Source of the DNA: Ulvibacter algarum
GTDB lineage: Bacteria > Bacteroidota > Bacteroidia > Flavobacteriales > Flavobacteriaceae
Direction of reading: 5' to 3'
Assembly: GCA_947488905.1 (NCBI GenBank)
Contig: CANLBJ010000003.1
Coordinates: 186,001-250,000, forward strand
DNA length: 64,000 nt
Numbering within the stretch: position 1 is the first letter of the stretch; each line of letters opens with the position of its first letter. The translations under genes and the position numbers were made by a program. The notes beneath the pieces are model-generated. The model was not told the DNA's origin, ran no database searches, and saw only the letters and a list, made by a program, of their open reading frames with translations. Positions 43,679 to 53,085 of this stretch are shown here, in pieces.

Positions 43679-44905
43679 ATGAAAGAACTACTCAAACAAT
43701 ACGAAGAAAAATTACCAGAAATAGTATTTCACTGGAACGACCCAGAAACAGAGGCAGAAGGATGGACAGTAATCAACTCGCTAAGAGGTGGTGCTGCAGG
43801 AGGAGGTACAAGAATGCGTGTAGGTCTTAATGAGAACGAGGTACTTTCTTTAGCAAAAACAATGGAAGTAAAGTTTACAGTTTCTGGCCCAGCAATAGGT
43901 GGAGCCAAGTCTGGAATCAACTTTAACCCACACGATCCTCGTAAAAAAGGAGTACTAGAGCGCTGGTATAAAGCCGTATCACCTTTATTAAAATCGTACT
44001 ATGGTACTGGTGGTGACTTAAACGTAGATGAGATTCACGAAGTAATCCCTATCACAGAACAGAGTGGTGTTTGGCACCCGCAAGAAGGTGTTTTTACAGG
44101 ACATTTTTCTCCTACAGAAGCAGATAAAATTAACCGAATTGGGCAATTGCGTCACGGAGTTATTAAAGTGCTTGAGAATGACACGTACTCTCCAGATGTT
44201 TCAAGAAAATATACTGTTGCAGATATGATTACCGGTTACGGTGTTGCAGAAGCAGTGAGACATTATTATGATATTTACGGCGGAAACGTTAAAGGCAAAA
44301 AAGCTATCGTCCAAGGTTTTGGAAACGTAGGCGCTGCCGCCGCATTTTATTTAGCACAAATGGGTGCTAAAGTAGTAGGTATTATTGACCGCGTAGGTGG
44401 GGTAATTAATGCTGATGGTTTTTCTTTTGAAGAAATCACAAACCTTTACCACAACAAAGACGGTAACACACTAGTGTCAGAAAACATGATTCCTTTTGAT
44501 GAGATCAATGAAAAAATATGGAATTTAGAATGTGAAATCTTTGCACCTTGTGCAGCATCAAGATTAATCACAAAAGAGCAAATCTCACAAATGATAGACA
44601 CAGGTCTTGAAGTGATAAGCTGTGGTGCAAATGTACCTTTTGCAGACAAAGAGATTTTCTTTGGTAGTATCATGGAATACACGGATGAACGTGTAAGCTT
44701 AATACCAGACTTTATTAGTAACTGCGGGATGGCACGTGTATTTGCTTACTTTATGGAACGCAAAGTGCAAATGACAGACGAAGCAATTTTTAATGACACA
44801 TCAATGACTATTAAAAATGCTATTAAAAACACATTTGACAATAACAGCTCAAAGACAAATATTAGTAAAACAGCATTTGAAATTGCTTTAAAACAATTAG
44901 TATAA
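43679..44905 (+). CDS. Glu/Leu/Phe/Val dehydrogenase
   Basis: A 408-residue enzyme starting MKELLKQYEEKLPEIVFHW. The motifs INSLRGGAAGGGTRMRVGL and GPAIGGAKSGINF hold the catalytic Lys, and the NAD(P)-binding loop is VQGFGNVGAAAAFYLAQMGAKVVGI. It deaminates an amino acid to the keto acid with NAD(P)+; the exact substrate is not settled by sequence. I prefer the ATG at 43679 to the TTG at 43634, because the family starts at this point. It is 24 bases before nhaD in an apparent operon. Confidence 0.92.
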   Translation: MKELLKQYEEKLPEIVFHWNDPETEAEGWTVINSLRGGAAGGGTRMRVGLNENEVLSLAKTMEVKFTVSGPAIGGAKSGINFNPHDPRKKGVLERWYKAVSPLLKSYYGTGGDLNVDEIHEVIPITEQSGVWHPQEGVFTGHFSPTEADKINRIGQLRHGVIKVLENDTYSPDVSRKYTVADMITGYGVAEAVRHYYDIYGGNVKGKKAIVQGFGNVGAAAAFYLAQMGAKVVGIIDRVGGVINADGFSFEEITNLYHNKDGNTLVSENMIPFDEINEKIWNLECEIFAPCAASRLITKEQISQMIDTGLEVISCGANVPFADKEIFFGSIMEYTDERVSLIPDFISNCGMARVFAYFMERKVQMTDEAIFNDTSMTIKNAIKNTFDNNSSKTNISKTAFEIALKQLV

Positions 44906-44929
44906 TATAAATAACACACATACGATATT

Positions 44930-46312
44930 ATGGCTTCTATCATTATTTTAATTTTTATTATTGGATACTTATCAATCACACTTGAGCATCCGCTCAAGTT
45001 AGATAAAACGGTACCTGCCTTGATTATGGCAGCATTAATCTGGGGTATGTTAGCCATTGGTTTTCACGCCGGCTGGTTTGACGTAATTGATACACATGAT
45101 AATGTATTCAGCTTTTTAACAGGTGGTGAAGAAGCAGAGCATGGATTTGAAAACGGGCTCTTACACCATTTAGGTAAGACTGCAGAAATATTAATCTTTT
45201 TAATAGGCGCCATGACCATTGTAGAGATCATTGATCTTCACAGAGGTTTTGAGGTACTTAAAGGAGCAGTAAGAACTAAAAGCAAACGTAAGTTACTATG
45301 GATCATAGGTATACTTGCTTTTATACTATCTGCAATAATTGACAACCTTACGGCTACAATTGTACTAATCACTTTATTACGTAAATTAATTTATGTTAGA
45401 GAAGAGCGTTTATGGTATGCGGCTATGGTTGTGATTGCAGCAAATGCTGGTGGTGCTTGGTCTCCTATTGGTGATGTAACTACCACTATGTTATGGATAG
45501 CAGATAACGTAACTGCAATGGGACTTATAGAGTACGTGATTATCCCATCTATTGTATGTTTTGTAGTACCATTTGCTATCGCAAGTTACCTACCAGCCTT
45601 TAAAGGCAACATACAAGTAGACACTTCAGAAGACAAAGAAGCAGAGCGTTTATTAAGTAGTAAAACTATGTTGTTTTTAGGATTAGGAATGATCGTTTCT
45701 GTACCTATTTTTAAAACAATCACACATTTACCACCTTACATTGGGATGATGTTAGCGCTTGGTGTTGTTTGGCTTGTTTCAGAATACATTCATCCAGAAG
45801 AAGACTTTACAAAAGAAAAAAGACAAAAGTACTCTGCACATAAAGCATTGTCACGAATTGAGATCTCAAGTATCTTATTTTTCTTAGGAATTTTAATGGC
45901 CGTTGCTGGATTAGAAACATTAGTTTTTGGAGTAGCAGAAAACGGAGATCCAGTAGGGACACTTCGCTATTTAGCCGAAGTATTACAACAGGCAATTCCT
46001 AACCAAGATGTGGTTGTTATATTATTAGGTATTTTCTCTGCCATCATTGACAACGTACCATTAGTAGCTGCATCTATTGGTATGTATGACGCCCCTACAG
46101 ATTCTGTACTATGGCACTTTATCGCTTACTGTGCAGGTACTGGAGGTAGTATGTTAATCATTGGTTCTGCAGCAGGTGTTGCAGCAATGGGTATGGAGAA
46201 AATAGATTTTATCTGGTATTTAAAGAAAATCACTTGGCTAGCCTTTGTAGGTTTTGCGGCAGGAGCTGCCGTATTCTTATTAATAGAACGGGTGATCTTT
46301 CATAATGCCTAA
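44930..46312 (+). CDS. nhaD: Na+/H+ antiporter NhaD
   Basis: A 460-residue membrane protein with about 12 helices. DNLTATIVLITLLRKL and ANAGGAWSPIGDVTTTMLWI are the conserved helical core of the NhaD/arsenic-type family, and SAIIDNVPLVAASIGMYD and GTGGSMLIIGSAAGVAAMG mark the second half of the inverted repeat. NhaD exports sodium in exchange for protons, fitting a marine host. It is followed by exbB after 47 bases. Confidence 0.94.
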   Translation: MASIIILIFIIGYLSITLEHPLKLDKTVPALIMAALIWGMLAIGFHAGWFDVIDTHDNVFSFLTGGEEAEHGFENGLLHHLGKTAEILIFLIGAMTIVEIIDLHRGFEVLKGAVRTKSKRKLLWIIGILAFILSAIIDNLTATIVLITLLRKLIYVREERLWYAAMVVIAANAGGAWSPIGDVTTTMLWIADNVTAMGLIEYVIIPSIVCFVVPFAIASYLPAFKGNIQVDTSEDKEAERLLSSKTMLFLGLGMIVSVPIFKTITHLPPYIGMMLALGVVWLVSEYIHPEEDFTKEKRQKYSAHKALSRIEISSILFFLGILMAVAGLETLVFGVAENGDPVGTLRYLAEVLQQAIPNQDVVVILLGIFSAIIDNVPLVAASIGMYDAPTDSVLWHFIAYCAGTGGSMLIIGSAAGVAAMGMEKIDFIWYLKKITWLAFVGFAAGAAVFLLIERVIFHNA

Positions 46313-46359
46313 ACAATTTTAAAAACGATTAATCGTTATATCTAAAAATAAAACTATTT

Positions 46360-47058
46360 ATGCTAAACTTCTTTATTCAAGACGGTGTAGAAGCCGCTGA
46401 ACAATTAGAACCTGAAGTAACAGAAAAAACCCTATCAATCATTGATCTTATTGTAAATGGTGGTACAGGAGGTATCATTATTATAGGAACACTAGCCATA
46501 CTTCTTTTTGTCGCTTTTTACATTTATTTTGAACGCTTTTTTGCAATAAAAGCGGCTTCAAAATATGATGCTAATTTCATGAATCAAATTCGCGATAATG
46601 TTGCTAACGGAAATTTGCAAGGGGCAAAATCGTTATGTGCTCAGCAAAATAGTCCCGTATCAAGATTAACAGAAAAGGGAATTAGCAGAATAGGAAGCCC
46701 ATTAGAAGACATTAATACAGCTATCGAAAATGCGGGTCGTCTAGAAGTATATAAACTAGAGAAAAACGTGAGTGTACTTGCAACTATTGCTGGTGCTGCT
46801 CCTATGATTGGTTTTTTAGGTACGGTAATCGGGATGGTATTAGCTTTTCATACACTTGCCACTAGTAGTGGTCAAGCAGAAATGGGACTTCTAGCAGAAG
46901 GAATTTACACAGCTATGACAACAACAGTTGCAGGACTAATAGTTGGTATTATTGCTTACATAGGTTACAATCACTTAGTAGTAAAGACAGACAAAGTAGT
47001 ACACCAGATGGAAGCTACTGCTGTTGATTTCTTAGACCTATTAAACGAGCCAGCTTAA
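46360..47058 (+). CDS. exbB: MotA/TolQ/ExbB proton channel protein
   Basis: A 232-residue protein with three membrane helices (about 40-60, 140-160 and 180-200). The motif VLATIAGAAPMIGFLGTVIGMVLAFHTLA and the later GIYTAMTTTVAGLIVGIIAYIGY are those of ExbB/TolQ, which forms the proton channel that powers TonB. The stop overlaps the exbD start by one base (TAATG). Whether it serves TonB (ExbB) or Tol (TolQ) is decided here by the TonB-type gene downstream. Confidence 0.93.
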   Translation: MLNFFIQDGVEAAEQLEPEVTEKTLSIIDLIVNGGTGGIIIIGTLAILLFVAFYIYFERFFAIKAASKYDANFMNQIRDNVANGNLQGAKSLCAQQNSPVSRLTEKGISRIGSPLEDINTAIENAGRLEVYKLEKNVSVLATIAGAAPMIGFLGTVIGMVLAFHTLATSSGQAEMGLLAEGIYTAMTTTVAGLIVGIIAYIGYNHLVVKTDKVVHQMEATAVDFLDLLNEPA

Positions 47059-47450
47059 TGAACTTACGCGGAAGAAATAAAGTAAGTCCCGAGTTCTCTA
47101 TGAGCTCAATGACAGATATTGTATTCTTGTTATTGGTGTACTTTTTATTGATACCAAGTGCCGTGACACCAGATGCACTAGATTTAATATTACCAAAAGC
47201 AAATGGAAAAAGCACAACCGTCCAGAAAGCAAGTGTAAGTATATCGTCTGACGGGGCCTTTTATGTAAATAAAGAGCGTGTCTCAAAAAACACACTTGAA
47301 CGAGAAATTAAAGCTGCTTTAGCAGGACAAGATGCTCCTACATTAATATTAAGAGCAGAAGAAGGAGTACCTATAGAAGATGCAGTTTTTGTAATGGATA
47401 TTGCAAATAAAAATAAGATAAAAGTTATACTTGCCGTAAGGCCTAATTAA
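47058..47450 (+). CDS. exbD: ExbD/TolR family protein
   Basis: A 130-residue protein with one N-terminal helix (about 16-36, MTDIVFLLLVYFLLIPSAVT) whose Asp is the proton-carrying residue, and a periplasmic domain with LILRAEEGVPIEDAVFVMD. It forms the stator with ExbB. The start overlaps the exbB stop, and a TonB-like gene follows after 70 bases. Confidence 0.93.
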   Translation: MNLRGRNKVSPEFSMSSMTDIVFLLLVYFLLIPSAVTPDALDLILPKANGKSTTVQKASVSISSDGAFYVNKERVSKNTLEREIKAALAGQDAPTLILRAEEGVPIEDAVFVMDIANKNKIKVILAVRPN

Positions 47451-47520
47451 AACAAACTAAGTTTGGCATAGAATTAGAGCTAAATAAATCAAGTAAAATA
47501 CTAGACTTTAAAAAAAATCA

Positions 47521-48345
47521 ATGAGTTTTCTAGACACAGAACATAAAAGAAAAAGCATGACGATTACAGTAATCCTGTATTCGCTATTACTTTTACTATT
47601 GTTTTTTGTTGGGATGACCTATTTAGACCCTGCACCAGAAAATGGCATTGCCGTTAATTTCGGAACAACAGATACAGGTACGGGCAACATACAACCCACT
47701 GAAGCAATTAAATCTGCCCCAAAGGTAACCACACCTCCACCTACACCACAACCTAAAACAGAAGTCAAAGAAGATGTGGTAACTCAAGACACAGAAGATG
47801 CTCCTGTAATTAAAAAGGAAGAGGAAAAAATAGTGATGACAGAAACTCCAGTAAAAAAAGAGGAGCCAAAAAAAGAACCTGTTAAAGAGCCAGACCCTAC
47901 TCCAGATAAAACAACCACAAGCGCTTTAGACAATCTTATTAATGGCCCTAAAAGTGATGGAACAGCAAAAGGTGGAGAAGGAAACGACAATACAGCAGGA
48001 GACAAAGGAAACCCTAATGGAGACCCAAATGCAAAAAGCTATTACGGTACAGGAAAAGGATTAGACGGAGACGGTAATTACCTCTTAGGAGGTCGTAAGG
48101 CTTTAAATAAACAAAAATACATACAAGACTGTAACGAAGAAGGGATAGTTGTGGTAAGTATTGAGGTTGACAGAACTGGGAAAGTTATTAAAGCAACTCC
48201 AGGCGTTAGAGGAACAACCAACAACTCACCTTGCTTAAAAGACCCAGCAAGACGCGCAGCTTTAGCCACAAAATTCAACCCTGACGATGAAGCACCTACT
48301 AAGCAAATAGGTAAGATTATCTACAACTTTAAGCTTTCAGAATAA
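47521..48345 (+). CDS. TonB-like energy transducer
   Basis: A 274-residue protein: a short cytoplasmic N-terminus, one membrane helix (about 16-34), a long Pro/Lys/Glu/Thr-rich spacer (about 60-145), a Gly/Asp/Asn-rich stretch, and a C-terminal beta domain (about 195-274) with GIVVVSIEVDRTGKVIKATPG. This is the TonB layout: it should transmit the proton motive force from ExbBD to outer-membrane receptors. The C-terminal domain holds a cysteine pair (QDCNEE and SPCLKD). Placed in the ExbBD operon. Confidence 0.9.
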   Translation: MSFLDTEHKRKSMTITVILYSLLLLLLFFVGMTYLDPAPENGIAVNFGTTDTGTGNIQPTEAIKSAPKVTTPPPTPQPKTEVKEDVVTQDTEDAPVIKKEEEKIVMTETPVKKEEPKKEPVKEPDPTPDKTTTSALDNLINGPKSDGTAKGGEGNDNTAGDKGNPNGDPNAKSYYGTGKGLDGDGNYLLGGRKALNKQKYIQDCNEEGIVVVSIEVDRTGKVIKATPGVRGTTNNSPCLKDPARRAALATKFNPDDEAPTKQIGKIIYNFKLSE

Positions 48346-48399
48346 GTAAAAGCAATCACATATATTGCACAATACTATATTTAACTTTTTTTAATTGAG

Positions 48400-49617
48400 A
48401 TGAAATACAAAGACACTCTTAAGTGGATGTTTAACCAACTTCCTATGTATCAACGCGAAGGAAAAGCAGCTTATAAAGAAGATCTTTCAAATACTATTTT
48501 ACTTGTAAATCACTTAAATAATCCAGAAAGAAAATTTAAATCTATCCATGTTGCGGGCACTAACGGCAAAGGCTCTACAAGTCACATGATGGCTTCCATA
48601 TTGAAAGAAGCTGGCTATAAAGTTGGACTTTACACATCACCTCATCTCAAAGATTTTAGAGAACGCATCAAGATTAATGGAGAGATGATGCCCAAAAGAA
48701 AGGTTACTTCTTTTATTAAACAACACCAATCATTTTTTACAGCAAATCACTTATCATTTTTTGAAATGACAGTCGGGATGGCATTCGATTATTTTGCAAA
48801 AGAAAAAGTAGACATAGCCATTATAGAAGTAGGTTTAGGAGGTAGATTAGACAGCACTAATGTAATAACACCAGAAGTATCTGTTATTACAAACATAGGT
48901 TTAGATCACACACAATTTTTAGGAGACACTTATCAAAAAGTAGCTACAGAAAAAGCTGGCATTATCAAAAACGGGATACCAGTAGTTATTGGAGAGTTTA
49001 CTCAAGAAACGTTACCAGTATTTAAAACAATTGCCACAGAAAGGGAAACCTCTTTAATTACTGCTGAAACAGAAAGGATTGAATATTACCCCTGCGATTT
49101 AAAGGGTAACTATCAATTAGCAAACCAAAGGACAGCTAGAGCTGCTATAAAGCTACTAGATGATACTGTTTTCAGTATTTCTGAAAGCAACATCAAAGAA
49201 GGCTTAAATCACGTAATTAGAAACACTGGATTAATGGGACGCTGGCAAGTACTCCACGATGCACCCAAAGTTATTTGTGACACAGCCCACAATAAAGAAG
49301 GCTTAAGAATCGTATTAAAACAACTACAAGAAACACCACACAAAAACCTACATATTGTATTAGGCTTTGTAAATGACAAGGATGTTAGTAATGTTTTGAG
49401 GTTATTTCCTAAAAAAGCAAGCTATTATTTTTGCCAACCGAAGATTCCGAGAGCAATGAAAGTGGAAGAATTATATGTTTTGACAAAAAAATCTGGAATA
49501 TCTGGAAAAAAATTTAAAACAGTAAAAGGAGCCTACAGAGCTGCTTTAAAATCGTCAAATACTGAGGATCTGATATTTATAGGCGGGAGCACTTTTGTGG
49601 TCGCTGAAGTAGTGTAG
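48400..49617 (+). CDS. folC: Folylpolyglutamate synthase / dihydrofolate synthase
   Basis: A 405-residue Mur-ligase-fold enzyme. The ATP loop is HVAGTNGKGSTSHMMASI, the FolC hallmark LYTSPHLKDFRERI follows, and IIEVGLGGRLDSTNVI and ITNIGLDHTQFLGDT complete the active site. It adds glutamate to dihydropteroate and to reduced folates. It starts 54 bases after the TonB-like gene and is probably the last gene of the operon; tRNA-Val follows with its own promoter. Confidence 0.95.
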   Translation: MKYKDTLKWMFNQLPMYQREGKAAYKEDLSNTILLVNHLNNPERKFKSIHVAGTNGKGSTSHMMASILKEAGYKVGLYTSPHLKDFRERIKINGEMMPKRKVTSFIKQHQSFFTANHLSFFEMTVGMAFDYFAKEKVDIAIIEVGLGGRLDSTNVITPEVSVITNIGLDHTQFLGDTYQKVATEKAGIIKNGIPVVIGEFTQETLPVFKTIATERETSLITAETERIEYYPCDLKGNYQLANQRTARAAIKLLDDTVFSISESNIKEGLNHVIRNTGLMGRWQVLHDAPKVICDTAHNKEGLRIVLKQLQETPHKNLHIVLGFVNDKDVSNVLRLFPKKASYYFCQPKIPRAMKVEELYVLTKKSGISGKKFKTVKGAYRAALKSSNTEDLIFIGGSTFVVAEVV

Positions 49618-49667
49618 ATGAAAAGTTGTAAAGAAGAAAAAAAATATAATTTTTTTCAAAATAATGC

Positions 49668-49697
49668 TTGTGGATATCAAAAACAGTCTTATATTTG
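49668..49697 (+). promoter_or_regulatory. Promoter of tRNA-Val
   Basis: TTG (49668-49670), a 19-base spacer and TATATTTG (49690-49697), 17 bases before the tRNA. The run TATATTTGCACTCGCT is shared exactly with the tRNA-Asp promoter. Confidence 0.88.
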
Positions 49698-49713
49698 CAC
49701 TCGCTAACAAAGC

Positions 49714-49788
49714 GGGCAATTAGCTCAGTTGGTTCAGAGCACCTCGTTTACACCGAGGGGGTCGGGGGTTCGAATCCCTCATTGCCCA
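49714..49788 (+). tRNA. tRNA-Val (anticodon TAC)
   Basis: A 75-base tRNA: acceptor GGGCAAT/ATTGCCC, anticodon arm CCTCG-TTTACAC-CGAGG (anticodon TAC), T arm GGGGG-TTCGAAT-CCCTC with one G-U pair, discriminator A. No encoded CCA. Confidence 0.97.
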
Positions 49789-49789
49789 C

Positions 49790-49819
49790 AAAAGGTCTTC
49801 ATTTATGAAGACCTTTTTT
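49790..49819 (+). terminator. Terminator of tRNA-Val
   Basis: AAAAGGTCTTC (49790-49800) pairs with GAAGACCTTTT; loop ATTTAT; followed by more T. Confidence 0.93.
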
Positions 49820-50192
49820 AGTTTTATGACTTTTAATAATCATACCTTATACTAAAAAACTCAAATAGATTGCACTTAAGAACTTCTGAGAATATGGTAG
49901 ACAACCTATACGTGAGTGTCAAATAAATACTTAGATCAAACCCAGTATTTTTTTTATTAAATCTTAAAATTTTAATTCTGACATAACTTCTGAGGAGTTT
50001 TTAAATAAGCCCATTCTTTCTATGCACAATTTGGTCTTATTCATCTTTAAATCAGAAATTAATCTAACCATTAATGGGTATTTTATTTTTTTTATTAAAT
50101 TTATATATTGCTTTTTTAATTTGATGAAATTCATGAGTTTCACCTGACATTTCAGATTATTAAACTCTAAAATTTAAATAAGAAGATTTTTT
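49820..50192. other. Intergenic stretch, AT-rich, one short candidate frame
   Basis: No convincing gene. The only frame of note is a 56-codon stretch on the - strand, listed separately. No promoter with standard spacing is clear for the gene at 50193. Confidence 0.5.
49964..50134 (-). CDS. Possible 56-residue protein, doubtful
   Basis: An ATG-started frame of 56 codons. The product is Lys-rich with the end NKTKLCIERMGLFKNSSEVM. No family and no clear promoter. The base composition is as AT-rich as the intergenic sequence around it. It may be chance or a gene remnant. Confidence 0.2.
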   Translation of the reverse strand: MNFIKLKKQYINLIKKIKYPLMVRLISDLKMNKTKLCIERMGLFKNSSEVMSELKF

Positions 50193-51383
50193 ATGTATAG
50201 GTTTTTAACTCTTTTTACTTTCATTACACTTCAATCTTTAGGCCAATCTAGTGAAATAACTACTTCATACTTTAATAATTCAGGAAGTATCCAAAATGGA
50301 AAGTATGAGTATAGTGGAAAATTAAAGGCGCAGATTGTAAACGGTGGTATGGGTGACATCACCCTCAAATTAGGAATAGCAGAATATCAAGTTGATGGTT
50401 TTTATTACAAAGGCACAGAGCAAAGATATAACCACCAAATGAGGGATTTTGGATTTCCAATCATAAGAAACCAACATCAGGCTGATATAAGCGGAACAGT
50501 AATCATTAGAGGCCCAGGTGGTCATTATGATTATTTAGCATTTGAATTCTCTGAACCTATGGTAAGTACAGGAGCGTTAGATCTTCATTATTTTTCAAAG
50601 GAAGAGGTTAGCCAGATCGTCCAAAAATGGGATCTAAAAAACAATAGAAACAACCTAGAAAACCTCTACGTAGAATTTACCCATATAAAAGCCACAAATA
50701 CTCACATAGAAGAACTTGCCGAAATCGCGAATGAAGTGGACACTTTTTTATCAAATCAAAATAAGAAAGAAGACAGTAATAAAAAAGACTCCAACACCAC
50801 TAAAAACTTGAGCTCAGGATCAAAATACTCATCAAATAGTGAGAAGACAGAAGACACTAAAGAGAGCCAAAAAACAATAACAAGAGAAGAATATTTGGCT
50901 TTAAAAAAAAGACAAGAACAAAGAGAAACTAATGCTAAAATTAAAAATCTAGAAAGACAAGGTTACAATAGCACAGCCGCGACAAAAGCAGTGACTGCAG
51001 ACAACACAAATAAAGCAATACAAGTTGCTTCAAATCAAATTATTGACGGCCTTTTTGGCGAATGGGATGAGGAAGCTTATTTCGCTAAACAACAAGCTAA
51101 AATAGACCGTTACCACGAACGTAAACAACAACAACAAGTGCAAGCAGGCTACAAAAAAGAGGCTCTCACCGCCAGAAAGATGGAAACAAATAACAGCTCT
51201 GGTTTACTTTTAAAAAGAAGTAACAAAGGCTGGTTTGGCTATGTTGATGAAAATGGAACATGGATTATTAAAGCAAAATATATGAAAGCAAAACCTTTTA
51301 AAAACGGAGAGGCAGAAGTCACAACAAAAACAAACAATACAATTATCATTAACACTAACGGAAAAAAAATTAGAGACATATGA
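50193..51383 (+). CDS. Exported coiled-coil protein with C-terminal WG-like repeat, unknown
   Basis: A 396-residue protein with a signal peptide (cleavage after about residue 17, LQSLGQS). The N-terminal half (about 20-180) is beta-rich and unrecognised. The middle (about 190-330) is highly charged, Lys/Glu/Gln-rich and probably coiled-coil. The end, NKGWFGYVDENGTWIIKAKYMKAKPFKNGEAEV, is one WG repeat, a beta module seen in surface proteins. The stop overlaps the next gene (ATGA), so the pair is co-translated. Confidence 0.78.
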   Translation: MYRFLTLFTFITLQSLGQSSEITTSYFNNSGSIQNGKYEYSGKLKAQIVNGGMGDITLKLGIAEYQVDGFYYKGTEQRYNHQMRDFGFPIIRNQHQADISGTVIIRGPGGHYDYLAFEFSEPMVSTGALDLHYFSKEEVSQIVQKWDLKNNRNNLENLYVEFTHIKATNTHIEELAEIANEVDTFLSNQNKKEDSNKKDSNTTKNLSSGSKYSSNSEKTEDTKESQKTITREEYLALKKRQEQRETNAKIKNLERQGYNSTAATKAVTADNTNKAIQVASNQIIDGLFGEWDEEAYFAKQQAKIDRYHERKQQQQVQAGYKKEALTARKMETNNSSGLLLKRSNKGWFGYVDENGTWIIKAKYMKAKPFKNGEAEVTTKTNNTIIINTNGKKIRDI

Positions 51384-52003
51384 AAAAATCATTACTTTCC
51401 ATAGCTATTATTACATTACTAACTTCTCTTAACTATACAGCAACTTCTCAAACAGATGATAACATCTTTAAAAATTTCCCAAGATTAAGGGTTGTATTTG
51501 AGACACAGATACCATATATATTTGGGACCTCAGATAACGAAAGATATGATGGAGGTATTGCCTTTAACTTAGGGGGTGGAGTTAACTATAGGACTGGATA
51601 CAATAATATGCTATCTTCAACATACCTTATTCGTTACAAACCCGAATATACAGAGAGTAATGGTTTATTTAACCATAGTGTTAACTTGGTATTTAGTCAA
51701 GTTCTTAAATCTACTTTTGATGAAGATGGCTCTCGCTCAGCCGATATTATTGGACCTGGATTTCAACTAGGTATTCAACGAAACTTTGGAGCAGAAGCAT
51801 ATGTTGGAGGACAAGATGAAGATGATATCCTAGGGAGTAATCTAGATGGAATCGCTAGATTCGCATACTTTCAAAGGGGTATATTTATTAGTCTTGGTTA
51901 TAACTTTAATATATCAAAATTAACAACGCCAAGTGGAGATGAAATAAATACGAGTTACATCTCTTTTGGAGTACAATTTCCTCTATTCACGATATTAAAA
52001 TAA
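51380..52003 (+). CDS. Putative outer-membrane beta-barrel protein, unknown
   Basis: A 207-residue protein with a signal peptide (TATSQ) and alternating hydrophobic beta-strands with aromatic belts (FETQIPYIFG, YRTGYNNMLSSTYLIRY, FISLGYNFNIS, ISFGVQFPLFTILK), consistent with a small outer-membrane barrel ending in a hydrophobic strand. It is coupled to the WG-repeat protein by a 4-base overlap, suggesting one surface complex. No family assigned. Confidence 0.72.
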   Translation: MKKSLLSIAIITLLTSLNYTATSQTDDNIFKNFPRLRVVFETQIPYIFGTSDNERYDGGIAFNLGGGVNYRTGYNNMLSSTYLIRYKPEYTESNGLFNHSVNLVFSQVLKSTFDEDGSRSADIIGPGFQLGIQRNFGAEAYVGGQDEDDILGSNLDGIARFAYFQRGIFISLGYNFNISKLTTPSGDEINTSYISFGVQFPLFTILK

Positions 52004-52013
52004 TTGTAAAAAA

Positions 52014-52943
52014 TCACCCAAATTTACCTCGCTCTACCAAGTAAGTAGTCAGTATCGTATTAAAGTGCTCATTAATATCTACGGGCACATATTTAATACG
52101 ATATTGGCCACATTTTATGGCTAGATCGTCAAAGTAACGTTTTACAGCCGCCTCGTAGTTCTCTTTTATATTATCTGCGTACACATTAACATGCTCACCA
52201 GTCTCTACATCTATAAACTTCTTAGGGCGGTTGCTAAAGTCAAACTTCAACTCCTTTTCTTTATCATAGGTATGAAAAAGAACTACTTCGTGTTTATTAT
52301 ACTTTAAATGCTGTAATGCTTCAAACAATTTCTCTTCTTCTATATCACTTTGAAACATATCTGTAAACAAAAAGACTAGACTTCTTCGCTTTAACTTTTC
52401 AGCAATAAGATGAAGGTGCTCATAAGACTTTGTTTGCACTTCTTTTCTATTAGAAGATAAAGAAGCACTTAAATGACTTAATAACTGTTGATGATGACGC
52501 TCACTACCCTTCTCGCTGCTATAGTACTCATATTTATCACTATAAATACTTAACCCTACAGCGTCTCGCTGGCGCTTCATTAAATTCATAATTGCAGCAC
52601 CTGCTAGTACAGAAAAACCAATCTTATTAAGGTGGTTAATATCCATCTGTTTCAATGCTGGATAGTGCATTGAACTACTATTATCTATAATAAGATGACA
52701 ACGAAGATTAGTTTCTTCTTCATAACGCTTAGTATAAAGTTTATCTGTTTTTGCAAAAAGTTTCCAATCAATGTGCTTAGTACTCTCGCCATTATTATAA
52801 ATTTTATGCTCAGCAAATTCTGCAGAAAACCCATGAAAAGGAGACTTATGTAAACCAGAAATAAACCCTTCAACCACTTGTTTGGCTAAAAGCTCCAGAT
52901 TTTTAAAACCTGTAATTTCGTTTATTTGCTTTTCTAAGTTCAT
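52014..52943 (-). CDS. DUF58 domain protein
   Basis: A 309-residue protein starting MNLEKQINEITGFKNLELLA (start at 52943 rather than an in-frame ATG 12 bases upstream, since the conserved region begins here). The vWA-like core has HIDWKLFAKTDKLYTKRYEEE, the DUF58 signature, then LIIDNSSSMHYP, a MIDAS-like motif. DUF58 proteins usually lie beside MoxR ATPases; none is here, so its partner is elsewhere. Confidence 0.9.
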   Translation of the reverse strand: MNLEKQINEITGFKNLELLAKQVVEGFISGLHKSPFHGFSAEFAEHKIYNNGESTKHIDWKLFAKTDKLYTKRYEEETNLRCHLIIDNSSSMHYPALKQMDINHLNKIGFSVLAGAAIMNLMKRQRDAVGLSIYSDKYEYYSSEKGSERHHQQLLSHLSASLSSNRKEVQTKSYEHLHLIAEKLKRRSLVFLFTDMFQSDIEEEKLFEALQHLKYNKHEVVLFHTYDKEKELKFDFSNRPKKFIDVETGEHVNVYADNIKENYEAAVKRYFDDLAIKCGQYRIKYVPVDINEHFNTILTTYLVERGKFG

Positions 52944-53085
52944 GTTTCGGTACAATTATCATAATGTCACTTTGCGACTTTAAGAAAATCACTCAGCAAC
53001 CTTTGCTTAGGCTGGAAATTTATAGTTTGGTAAATAATTTACAATAAGTTGAAAGAACAATGTAAAATAAAAAAGAAGAATCAAA

